DNA of 64,000 nt, from IMG/VR virus record IMGVR_UViG_3300027791_000007, positions 62,001-126,000 of that record. One strand, given 5' to 3'. This stretch comes from a virus. Shown here one piece after another: positions 7,508 to 14,156 of this stretch. Position 1 is the stretch's first letter, and every line of letters starts with the position of its first letter. Position numbers and translations under genes: made by a program. Below the pieces are notes generated by a model. The model saw only the letters and a program-made list of their open reading frames with translations. It was not told the origin of the DNA and did not search any database.

Positions 7508-7635
7508 GAGTTACAACCTTCGCAGTTACAGTTATCATCACATTGTCCTTTACAAGCACACGAACTATCGCACCCACAAGGATTAGGAGTTTCATCTGAA
7601 CCATCGTATATTTCTTTCAACTCTTTTCGTTCCAT
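7504..7635 (-). CDS. 43-aa cysteine-rich, metallothionein-like protein
   Basis: Short ORF, ATG at 7635, TGA at 7504-7506, with an AAGGAG ribosome site 9 bases upstream. Residues 20-41 carry eight cysteines arranged C-x-C, C-x-C, C, C-x-C, C (Cys 20, 22, 26, 28, 32, 36, 38, 41), no aromatic residue after Y10, and small or acidic spacers. That is the composition of a metallothionein-type metal binder. Its stop overlaps the next start as ATGA. No homology claim is made; the alternative is a small zinc/iron-cluster protein. Coding status is supported by RBS, overlap and composition. Confidence 0.7.
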   Translation of the reverse strand: MERKELKEIYDGSDETPNPCGCDSSCACKGQCDDNCNCEGCNS

Positions 7636-7655
7636 TTTTAACTCCTTTAATAGTA

Positions 7656-7686
7656 TATAGTAGGGGAGCAGAACCCCCCTACTATA
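7656..7686 (-). terminator. GC-rich hairpin, possible terminator or processing signal
   Basis: Perfect 11-bp inverted repeat TATAGTAGGGG / CCCCTACTATA with a 9-base loop, between the 39-aa gene stop and the Cys-rich gene. There is no long T-run on the minus-strand 3' side, so attenuation or mRNA stabilisation is as likely as termination. Confidence 0.5.
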
Positions 7687-7693
7687 TTTAATA

Positions 7694-7813
7694 TTACTTC
7701 TTTGCAGCCCTCTTGACTACCTTTTTAACTGCCTGAACTGCTTTAGGAGCAGTTGTACGAGCTACTGGAGGCACCATCATTTTGCCTGCTTTTGACATGA
7801 ATCTTAATCCCAT
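7694..7813 (-). CDS. 39-aa basic Ala/Lys/Val-rich peptide
   Basis: ATG at 7813 after AAAGGAGATTACA, a strong ribosome site; stop TAA at 7694. The sequence is short and basic, with ten Lys and three Arg, and a repeat-like tail (AVQAVKKVVKRAAKK). No Asp or Glu is present. It is flanked by hairpins on both sides (7656-7686 and 7843-7860), so it sits as a separate cistron. The composition suggests a nucleic-acid-binding or capsid-interior peptide; this is inference only. Confidence 0.6.
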   Translation of the reverse strand: MGLRFMSKAGKMMVPPVARTTAPKAVQAVKKVVKRAAKK

Positions 7814-7842
7814 TGTAATCTCCTTTATCTAATATGGGAAAT

Positions 7843-7860
7843 GGGGAGGCGAACCCCCCC
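7843..7860 (-). terminator. UUCG-type hairpin after the 157-aa virion gene
   Basis: On the minus strand GGGGGG-TTCG-CCTCCCC forms a stem (one bulged T) closed by a TTCG tetraloop, 12 bases after the stop at 7872. The T-rich tail is weak, so termination may be partial. Confidence 0.5.
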
Positions 7861-7871
7861 AAATCTAATTA

Positions 7872-8345
7872 TTAGTTAGCGATATCAACAAGTCCACTAT
7901 CAGCACCAGCATCATGCTGTCCGATAACGGCCCATGAAGAACCAGTCCACATTAGTATAACAGCATCACCGTCATCAACAAAGTTGATGTCTGCATAACC
8001 CAATGGGTCAGCAGGTGTACATACAGATGTACCACCATCAGTGTCGTTAATGATAACTTTCAACTGACCTACGATAGTTCCATCAGCAATAGTAGTAGCG
8101 TTAGAACCAGCAGTCTGAAGCAAAGTAACAGCAGTTGTTACAGACAATGCAGCCTGTGTACCATCAGAAATATCTTCTACAGAATTTGAAAATCCGATAA
8201 AAGAAGGAAGGTTGTTAATAAAGTTAGTTACACTAACCTTTTTGTTAATAGGTGTTCCAGTTGGATCATCTACAACGTGTAGCAAGTCTGCGCCTGCGAT
8301 GCCTGTTGAAAGGTCAGTCAGTGCAGTAATTTTCTTATCAGCCAT
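7872..8345 (-). CDS. Probable virion structural protein (fiber/decoration type)
   Basis: 157 aa. The N-terminus (ADKKITALTDLSTGIAGADLLHVVDD) is a repeat-like block found at the start of many marine phage fiber or decoration proteins. The rest is Gly/Ala/Thr/Asp-rich, lysine-poor and beta-rich, ending with a WTGSSWAVIGQ strand typical of adsorption proteins. Start has AAGGAG upstream. It is an isolated cistron with a hairpin behind it. Exact location in the particle unknown. Confidence 0.7.
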   Translation of the reverse strand: MADKKITALTDLSTGIAGADLLHVVDDPTGTPINKKVSVTNFINNLPSFIGFSNSVEDISDGTQAALSVTTAVTLLQTAGSNATTIADGTIVGQLKVIINDTDGGTSVCTPADPLGYADINFVDDGDAVILMWTGSSWAVIGQHDAGADSGLVDIAN

Positions 8346-8435
8346 TTTTATTCTCCTTAAATAGCGTTATTAAATACCTAGACAATTCTAGGAATATTAC
8401 TGTAGGTACACACTCGGCGTCCTACATCACCCATG

Positions 8436-8735
8436 TTATTCTTTTTTGGAGACTGTAGATAAATCTTTATCTATCGACTCTTGACTAACATCAATTATAT
8501 AACCGTCTAGAAGATCTTGGGTTACTTGTTTTGCACCAGTAAGTGCATTTATCAACCCAACATATTCTAATCTCTTCTTGTCATGCAAATCTAGTTGGGA
8601 TTTAACCTTTTCTAAATCTGCATCTAGTACCGTATCCTTTTGCAACAACTTGTTAAACAATGCAGCTGCTTTGGTGCCAGGCACTAGTACAATTTCTTCT
8701 CGTTCAGTGTTATCCACTCTCTGTTTCATTACCAT
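8436..8735 (-). CDS. Hypothetical 99-aa protein (late)
   Basis: 99 aa, charged and helical, with a possible coiled coil around residues 32-58 (LQKDTVLDADLEKVKSQLDLHDKK). It is the first gene behind the late promoter at 8763-8770, with AAAGGTGAA about 8 bases before the start. No family recognised. The 90 bases between it and 8345 hold no gene; only an imperfect repeat CCTAGACAATTCTAGG at 8378-8393 is seen there. Confidence 0.6.
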   Translation of the reverse strand: MVMKQRVDNTEREEIVLVPGTKAAALFNKLLQKDTVLDADLEKVKSQLDLHDKKRLEYVGLINALTGAKQVTQDLLDGYIIDVSQESIDKDLSTVSKKE

Positions 8736-8762
8736 ATTATATTCACCTTTAATTTATAATAT

Positions 8763-8770
8763 TATTTATA
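8763..8770 (-). promoter_or_regulatory. T4-type late promoter
   Basis: Exact TATAAATA on the minus strand, predicted start about 8757, upstream of the 99-aa gene at 8735. A second, imperfect TATAAATT follows a few bases downstream. Confidence 0.75.
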
Positions 8771-8798
8771 AGACTTTTTGGCCCTATTTTTTCACTTA

Positions 8799-9989
8799 TT
8801 ATGTAGTAGTAACTCCGTTTAGGATAGAACCAGTTCCACTTGTAGAACCTACTTGTGAGTGTAATACAATATCAGAAGTCTTATCTTCTGCAAGTATAGC
8901 ATCAAACTCATCAGCACTTGAACCGTTTGTAGCATCAAAGATGATTGTACCACTAGTATCTCTACCTTCTGTACCATCTTCAAGCAATCCAATTTTGACA
9001 GCAGTATCTTCACCAGTTCTTGTAATACCAGTAATATCTGTAGTTCCACTATCTCCTTGAACAACTAAGTCTAATCCCTCATCACACAAACTGTCGTGTC
9101 CATCAGCAGAGAAGTTTAGAACTATGTCGTTTGCAACTGTAACTGGTCTTGAAAGTGTGACACTTGTTGAACCATTTGTTGCAGTAACAGTTAATGAACC
9201 ATCTTGTGATAAGTCAGTTGAACCATTTTCGTCTGTCAATGGTGTTGCATTTGCCTGTCCGTAAACTTTCATACCTACTGCAATTGTACCAGAGTTACCA
9301 TCTAGAACCAAAGCAGTTGTTGCTGTTGTAATTGCACCATTTACCGTTCCAACAATAGCAGCAACGGAGTCAAGAACAATTCTACCAGCAGGAACAGCGT
9401 CAGTACCACCTTCTTGTCTTATTGCAAGGATAGATGTTCCATCTTCTTCTGTAGCATCAGCAGAACCGTTGAAAACGATTGCTTTTGTGTTAAATCCAAT
9501 AAAACCAGCAGCGGCCGCTTGTAGTGAACCTCTGAATGTAATTTGGTTTGTTCCAGAACCAGAGAGATATTGGGCAGCAATTGTGTTGTCCTCTACCATG
9601 TCTGTCGCACCAAGTCTATTTAATAGAATGTATGCTTTGTTTGTTACTGTTTGGTTCGCTGTTACAGCGGCACTTGTCATGTCTACTGCTTCATCGAATG
9701 TTAGTGTTATATCAAATGTTGCACTATCGGCATATATACCGTCTGTCCAATCAATTGAGCGTACCGTAGCCGAACCAGCAATTGCCGCAAGGTTTCTAAT
9801 GCATACTAGGATTTCTGGTTGAGCATCTTTATTGTCGTTACCAGAAGCCGCAAGGCCAGAGGCAAGCGCCCATCCACCACTTGTTGCAATGGCGTTTTGT
9901 CTCGAACCCATTGATCCAGAAGCATTATCGTCCTCAGGCAAGAATTTTGGTCGGTTAGCTGAACTTGTATTTGATCCCCATAAACCCAT
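8799..9989 (-). CDS. Virion structural protein, beta-rich, repeat-bearing
   Basis: 396 aa, Gly/Ala/Ser/Thr/Asp-rich and almost free of lysine, as in extracellular phage adhesins. The N-terminal block (MGLWGSNTSSANRPKFLPED) resembles the opening of marine T4-like structural proteins. Near residues 350-372 it carries the motif IIFDATNGSSADEFDAILAED. Related copies of this motif appear in the fiber-like gene at 12458 and the tail sheath at 57530. A late promoter (10025-10032) and AAAGGAG precede it. Probably a fiber, whisker or decoration component. Confidence 0.7.
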   Translation of the reverse strand: MGLWGSNTSSANRPKFLPEDDNASGSMGSRQNAIATSGGWALASGLAASGNDNKDAQPEILVCIRNLAAIAGSATVRSIDWTDGIYADSATFDITLTFDEAVDMTSAAVTANQTVTNKAYILLNRLGATDMVEDNTIAAQYLSGSGTNQITFRGSLQAAAAGFIGFNTKAIVFNGSADATEEDGTSILAIRQEGGTDAVPAGRIVLDSVAAIVGTVNGAITTATTALVLDGNSGTIAVGMKVYGQANATPLTDENGSTDLSQDGSLTVTATNGSTSVTLSRPVTVANDIVLNFSADGHDSLCDEGLDLVVQGDSGTTDITGITRTGEDTAVKIGLLEDGTEGRDTSGTIIFDATNGSSADEFDAILAEDKTSDIVLHSQVGSTSGTGSILNGVTTT

Positions 9990-10024
9990 TTTAATCTCCT
10001 TTAGATCTTTAATCTATTTCCTTT

Positions 10025-10032
10025 TATTTATA
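10025..10032 (-). promoter_or_regulatory. T4-type late promoter
   Basis: Exact TATAAATA on the minus strand, predicted start about 10019, upstream of the structural gene starting at 9989. Confidence 0.8.
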
Positions 10033-10033
10033 A

Positions 10034-10546
10034 TTATCTATATCCCAAAGACTTCAATCTTGTAATAGTTTTATTGACATTCGTGTGATGAACCCCAATT
10101 CCACCTCTTTGTTCCCATTCCTTAATGTTCTTTATGTAATCATCAACTAAAACGGATGGTTTCCCATCAATTGTGGCATATGCCTGTTTCTGATCTCTTT
10201 GTACCAAATGAATATTACCTCGTTTAACATTCGTATTTTTGGCCAACCATTTCATCTTACCTGGCCTAGAATTTGAATCCTTCTTTGAAAAAGCAGAAAG
10301 AATATGTGCATCATATTTAGCAATAAATTGCCATAACTTTTTAGAACCAGGCATCCATTCTAACTCTGCCCAGAAACCTTTAGTATCACTAATCTTCTGC
10401 CATCGTTCTCCCTTATCAGCAGTAACAAATGAACCCCCAGCAGCTTTATCAGCACCAGCCATAAAGTTACATAGAACTTGATCCATGTCACAATATATAA
10501 TAGGCAAATCTTCTTTTGCCGTCATTAACTCCGAAAGAGTTTTCAT
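10034..10546 (-). CDS. HAD-family 5'(3')-deoxyribonucleotidase-like phosphatase
   Basis: 170 aa. The HAD motif I is IYCDMDQVLC with nucleophile D20 and acid/base D22. Downstream are HILSAFSK (motif II-like S/T), a conserved Lys region and VDDYIKN (motif III acidic pair). This is the pattern of NT5C-type deoxyribonucleotidases, which hydrolyse dNMPs to nucleosides; the cytosolic family is of similar length. It lies in the late virion block rather than with nucleotide metabolism genes. The N-terminus MKTLSELMTAKED only loosely resembles the capsid-targeting leaders of its neighbours. Confidence 0.75.
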   Translation of the reverse strand: MKTLSELMTAKEDLPIIYCDMDQVLCNFMAGADKAAGGSFVTADKGERWQKISDTKGFWAELEWMPGSKKLWQFIAKYDAHILSAFSKKDSNSRPGKMKWLAKNTNVKRGNIHLVQRDQKQAYATIDGKPSVLVDDYIKNIKEWEQRGGIGVHHTNVNKTITRLKSLGYR

Positions 10547-10549
10547 ACT

Positions 10550-11074
10550 TTAATCCTTTATTTTAGGATCAATTTCAACCTTTGCAGCTGGTTCACCAGT
10601 TGCGGCTTTTGAACCTTTTGCAAAATCTTTTTTCTCTTTCATCTTCTTTTTGTTCTCATCTTCAAAAGGATTCTTACCCTCTTGTCCACTCCAAACTTTC
10701 TTTAGAGCTTCCCTCATAGATAATGACTTACCATTCATTGCAGAGAGTTGTTCTTCAACTTCTTTTTTAGATTTTTCATCTACACCAAGTGGAGCCTTTT
10801 TTTCTTCTACTGGTTTAGCAGAGGAAAACGACCACTCTTTAAGTTTACCAATTAGTTGATTAACTGCTTCAGATTTCTCACCAGTGTAGTTCTTATCAAT
10901 ATAATCAAAAAACTTTTTCTTTGCTTTATCATCTTTTAATTCAGCAGGCGATTTAATATTAAACTTTTTCAATGCACCGTTAAAGAATTTTTGGTACTCT
11001 GCTTTAGTTCCGTCTGTTAGACTAGCCTTAATCGCCTCTTCAAGACTACCCTCTTTTTTATCAAAATATGCCAT
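10550..11074 (-). CDS. Lys/Glu-rich hypothetical, probable head-interior protein
   Basis: 174 aa. The N-terminal half has a compact helical domain (AEYQKFFNGALKKFNIKSPAEL, then KKKFFDYIDKNYTGE) resembling marine phage late hypotheticals. The C-terminal half is low-complexity and highly charged. It is separated by 3 bases from the nucleotidase gene and 9 bases from the 449-aa gene, so it is in one operon with them. Charged low-complexity tails are usual in scaffold or core proteins, but no direct evidence exists. Confidence 0.6.
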   Translation of the reverse strand: MAYFDKKEGSLEEAIKASLTDGTKAEYQKFFNGALKKFNIKSPAELKDDKAKKKFFDYIDKNYTGEKSEAVNQLIGKLKEWSFSSAKPVEEKKAPLGVDEKSKKEVEEQLSAMNGKSLSMREALKKVWSGQEGKNPFEDENKKKMKEKKDFAKGSKAATGEPAAKVEIDPKIKD

Positions 11075-11083
11075 TTTAGTCTC

Positions 11084-12433
11084 CTACTTTTTTAGCGCAT
11101 TAAGCAAGTCTTTGTATGACTTCGCTATTTGGTTTGAAAATTTTGCTTTGTCGATTGATGTTCGTATTGATGCAAATTTGTTCAGTGCTGCTTGTGCAAT
11201 CTTATCGTTAACCTTGACTTTTTTATTATCATTGAACTTGACATCTTTTAGTCCTCTTAGACTAACTGATTTTCTAAGTTGCATAAGAATATTATTATCA
11301 GCGGTTTTAATATCATCGTCTGTAGCAAAATCATCAATATCAGCAGGGTCGACTTTTCGTGCCTCTACTGTTTCTTCTTCTTCTTTAAGTTGCGACTTAT
11401 CTACTTTATCACCAATACTCTGTGCAGTCTTTAATCTTGCAATTTTAAGTGGTGAAACATCTTTTAACCTTTTCTCTAAAGAACCTCTTTCTATCTTCAA
11501 ATCTTTTTCATCACTATCTATTGCATAGATTTTCATATCTGTACCAACAAGAGCATATGTTATTTTTGGTGCTTCATCTAAATCTAATTCAGGCCTGTAG
11601 GGTTCAACGATTCTAGAAGCGTTACCTTCTGGAATAACTCTTAGTTTACCAGCAATGTATAGTGGATGCATCTTCATTGCTTTTTGTGCATCTTCCTCAT
11701 CATTACTGTCTACTTTAACTACGAACTTTCCACCTTTAGTGTCTAACTTGTATGCAATATTACCCATTGCATCGTCTACATCAATAGCGATGTTCTTCAT
11801 TTTACCTTCTTTGACATATGCCAACAGTTCTTCATTTTGTCTCCTCAAAACAGCTGCAACTTGTGTCTGTTTTGATAAACCTTTTTTAATTTTTTCTATT
11901 GCATTTACAGCGCCAGTCATGTTTCCTTGTTTATATCTAGGATCGGATGCGACTCCAATTGCCATTTTTACCTCTTTCGGTGTGTAGTTCTCATCAAGGT
12001 CTAATGTAACACACTCCTCGGCCAATGTCAAGTCTTTTTTTTCATTAATTCCTTCTAATTTGATAGTTTTCATTGATGCAGCCATATCACCAAGTGCTAG
12101 ACTTACATTACCGTCTGGCCTCTTGTATAAGAAGTACTTCATACCACCCTTACCACCATCCTTTTTCAGAGTGATTTTCTCACCCATACCAGCAGAACCC
12201 ATCTTTACTTTGTTTTTAGATGTTACTATGAAAGTACTAGACATGTTTTGTGCAACAGACGAGTCGTAACCAATTGTAACTTTTTGTTTTGATTTTAATT
12301 TATCAAATGCAGTTACAGCATCTTTTTTGATATCTTCGGTTACAGAGTATGCTTTTCTACTAGCAATGGAATCAGCATTGTCCATGACTTTGGCGTAAAG
12401 TTCGTATATATTTGTATATTTGTTCATGGTCAT
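11084..12433 (-). CDS. Conserved phage hypothetical, 449 aa (late)
   Basis: 449 aa, rich in Lys and Asp. It has several beta-type segments in the first 150 residues (KYFLYKRPDGNVSLALGD) and a middle region with an acidic hinge (VDSNDEEDAQKAM). The C-terminal helical part (LMQLRKSVSLRGLKDVKFND) is basic. No catalytic motif recognised. It is first in the operon behind the late promoter 12447-12454, just ahead of the 174-aa gene and the deoxyribonucleotidase. A virion role is inferred from its late promoter. Confidence 0.6.
   Translation of the reverse strand: MTMNKYTNIYELYAKVMDNADSIASRKAYSVTEDIKKDAVTAFDKLKSKQKVTIGYDSSVAQNMSSTFIVTSKNKVKMGSAGMGEKITLKKDGGKGGMKYFLYKRPDGNVSLALGDMAASMKTIKLEGINEKKDLTLAEECVTLDLDENYTPKEVKMAIGVASDPRYKQGNMTGAVNAIEKIKKGLSKQTQVAAVLRRQNEELLAYVKEGKMKNIAIDVDDAMGNIAYKLDTKGGKFVVKVDSNDEEDAQKAMKMHPLYIAGKLRVIPEGNASRIVEPYRPELDLDEAPKITYALVGTDMKIYAIDSDEKDLKIERGSLEKRLKDVSPLKIARLKTAQSIGDKVDKSQLKEEEETVEARKVDPADIDDFATDDDIKTADNNILMQLRKSVSLRGLKDVKFNDNKKVKVNDKIAQAALNKFASIRTSIDKAKFSNQIAKSYKDLLNALKK
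12003..12031 (-). promoter_or_regulatory. Candidate internal sigma70 promoter
   Basis: Inside the 449-aa gene: A-tract plus GAC, then TTGACA (12031-12026), 17 bases, TACATT (12008-12003). The upstream A-tract/GAC box is the same as at the early promoters of gp43, gp41, cobS-like and gp55. It could give early expression of the genes at 11074-10034, but it also encodes KKDLTLA, so chance is possible. Confidence 0.35.
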
Positions 12434-12446
12434 TCCTTTATAGTAT

Positions 12447-12454
12447 TATTTATA
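12447..12454 (-). promoter_or_regulatory. T4-type late promoter
   Basis: Exact TATAAATA on the minus strand, 14 bases from the start codon at 12433; predicted start about 12441. AAAGGAATG follows as ribosome site. Confidence 0.75.
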
Positions 12455-12457
12455 AAA

Positions 12458-14149
12458 TTAAGCGCCTGCTCCGTGTACAGTTTTTAAAGTAGTTCCACCA
12501 GAGTTCTTAATCAATAGTGTGGATAGTGTTTTTAGTTGTGTTGAACCAATAGCATCGTCTGCCATCATTGTCTCTGTCACACTGTCATCCGTAATTCCTA
12601 TTGCGATTTGATTATTTGTCACTGTCGTAGTAATACCATCTCCACCAGCAAAGTTCAATGTGTCTGTTCCTACAGCAACAGCATCATCACTACCACTGTC
12701 GGCACCAACTGTTAGTGTACTGGATATATTAGCAGTTGTCATTGATGTAATCAAACCTTGACTATTAAATGTAACCACTGGAATTGAAGTAGTTGAACCT
12801 ACAGTTGCACCAGTAACAATATCTGCAAGGACATTATTTCTTGTGAAATCTTCTTGAAGTATACTTTGACCTTCATCAGAACCAGAAGTATTTGTAGCAT
12901 CGAGAATAACTTCATCTCCACTATCATCTTCTAATGCGATACCATCATTTAAATCATCATCAACATGGATGTACTTCTTTGCAAAATCATCATAACGAAG
13001 CATTGCACCGTGGAATCTAGAACCAGCATCTATATCGTCCAAACCAAATAGTTTGATTTCTCCACCACCACCACCAGAGATTTCTCCTTGTGCAGTAGCT
13101 TTTGCATTTTCAGTAATAATTGGTGAAAGATTTTTAATAGTCTGTCCAAACATTTCCTTAAACTTGGAAAGGTCGGCACGTACTTTTTCTACTTCTGTTC
13201 TTTCGTCTATGACTTCTGGATCATTCTTATCATAAGCAACTGTATCAAGTTGTCTAAGAACATCATCAACATAGTTTTGAGCATCGTCAATCTTACTTGT
13301 AAATACTGTCTTATTATCTTTATATGCCTGTATAACTGGATTGAGTTTCTCGTTCTCCATCCTTTCAACTTGTGCTTGATGCATGTCAGCAATTCTTGAT
13401 TTCTTTTCATCAATTGCTGATTGTCTATCTTTTTCAAGTGCTTTCATCTCTTTCTTATAAACTTGTGAATTAACATCACCTCTCTTTAAGGCTTCATATA
13501 ATTCTTTTCTTTTCTCTAAATTTATGAATGTATCAGCATCTTCTTGGAATTGGGAAGTTACCGATTGTTTACCTAGTTTTCTAGTTGGTTGTATGGGTTG
13601 AATTGGTGTAATTGGTTTTACAGATTCACTAACAACTTTCTTATGAATAATTGGTTTTTTCTTTTCTTCGACAATCGGTTCAGGCTTAACACTTACCTTA
13701 ATATCATCGGCATTAAACCCAATCTTACTATTCTCTTTTAAACCAAAAGCCCTTGCAACGGATGCTGATGGTTTTTTAATTTCTTTTATTTCTTCTGTGA
13801 CTTGTTCTTTCTTTACTTTAAAATCAGTTATGTTACCAAAAATACTAACTAGTTCTTGTAAACTCTCTTTTGCTTTTTCAATAGAAGGTTTTACTTCTTC
13901 AAGACTTCTAACCTCTTCTTCAAGATGTTTCTGACCTTTGTTATTAAAACTATCAACTGAAATAATAGATGTTTTCATATCCTCATTAATGAAATTCATC
14001 TTCTCTTCTATTCTTTTTTCTTCAGCAAGTTGGGCTTCAATCTTTGCCTCTAAAACCTTTGTCTGTTTAGATTTCTTATCTTTACGAACCTCATCTATGG
14101 ATAAACCAGCGAGTTTTCGTAATTTTTGTTTTGGTTTTAAATCATCCAT
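12458..14149 (-). CDS. Fiber-like virion protein: coiled coil plus beta-rich C-terminus
   Basis: 563 aa. Residues 1-350 are strongly charged and helical (long coiled coils, two Pro-rich linkers such as PITPIQPIQPTRK). Residues about 350-563 change to a Gly/Thr/Ser/Asp-rich beta region. This holds the repeat-like stretch ALEDDSGDEVILDATN, then GSDEGQSILQED, also seen in the genes at 8799 and 57530. The end (DDSVTETMMADDAIGSTQLK) is typical of phage tail-fiber repeats. A trimeric fiber or whisker is the best reading. No chaperone gene seen beside it. Confidence 0.65.
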   Translation of the reverse strand: MDDLKPKQKLRKLAGLSIDEVRKDKKSKQTKVLEAKIEAQLAEEKRIEEKMNFINEDMKTSIISVDSFNNKGQKHLEEEVRSLEEVKPSIEKAKESLQELVSIFGNITDFKVKKEQVTEEIKEIKKPSASVARAFGLKENSKIGFNADDIKVSVKPEPIVEEKKKPIIHKKVVSESVKPITPIQPIQPTRKLGKQSVTSQFQEDADTFINLEKRKELYEALKRGDVNSQVYKKEMKALEKDRQSAIDEKKSRIADMHQAQVERMENEKLNPVIQAYKDNKTVFTSKIDDAQNYVDDVLRQLDTVAYDKNDPEVIDERTEVEKVRADLSKFKEMFGQTIKNLSPIITENAKATAQGEISGGGGGEIKLFGLDDIDAGSRFHGAMLRYDDFAKKYIHVDDDLNDGIALEDDSGDEVILDATNTSGSDEGQSILQEDFTRNNVLADIVTGATVGSTTSIPVVTFNSQGLITSMTTANISSTLTVGADSGSDDAVAVGTDTLNFAGGDGITTTVTNNQIAIGITDDSVTETMMADDAIGSTQLKTLSTLLIKNSGGTTLKTVHGAGA

Positions 14150-14156
14150 ATTCCTA

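Noticed and set aside
8378-8393. Inverted repeat CCTAGA...TCTAGG
   Set aside because: 6-bp arms with a short loop and no T-run; not distinguishable from chance, so mentioned only as a gap description.
8578-9060. 160-aa plus-strand reading frame
   Set aside because: Antisense to two late genes and across a late promoter; low-complexity Ser/Val composition mirrors the Thr/Asp-rich sense gene.
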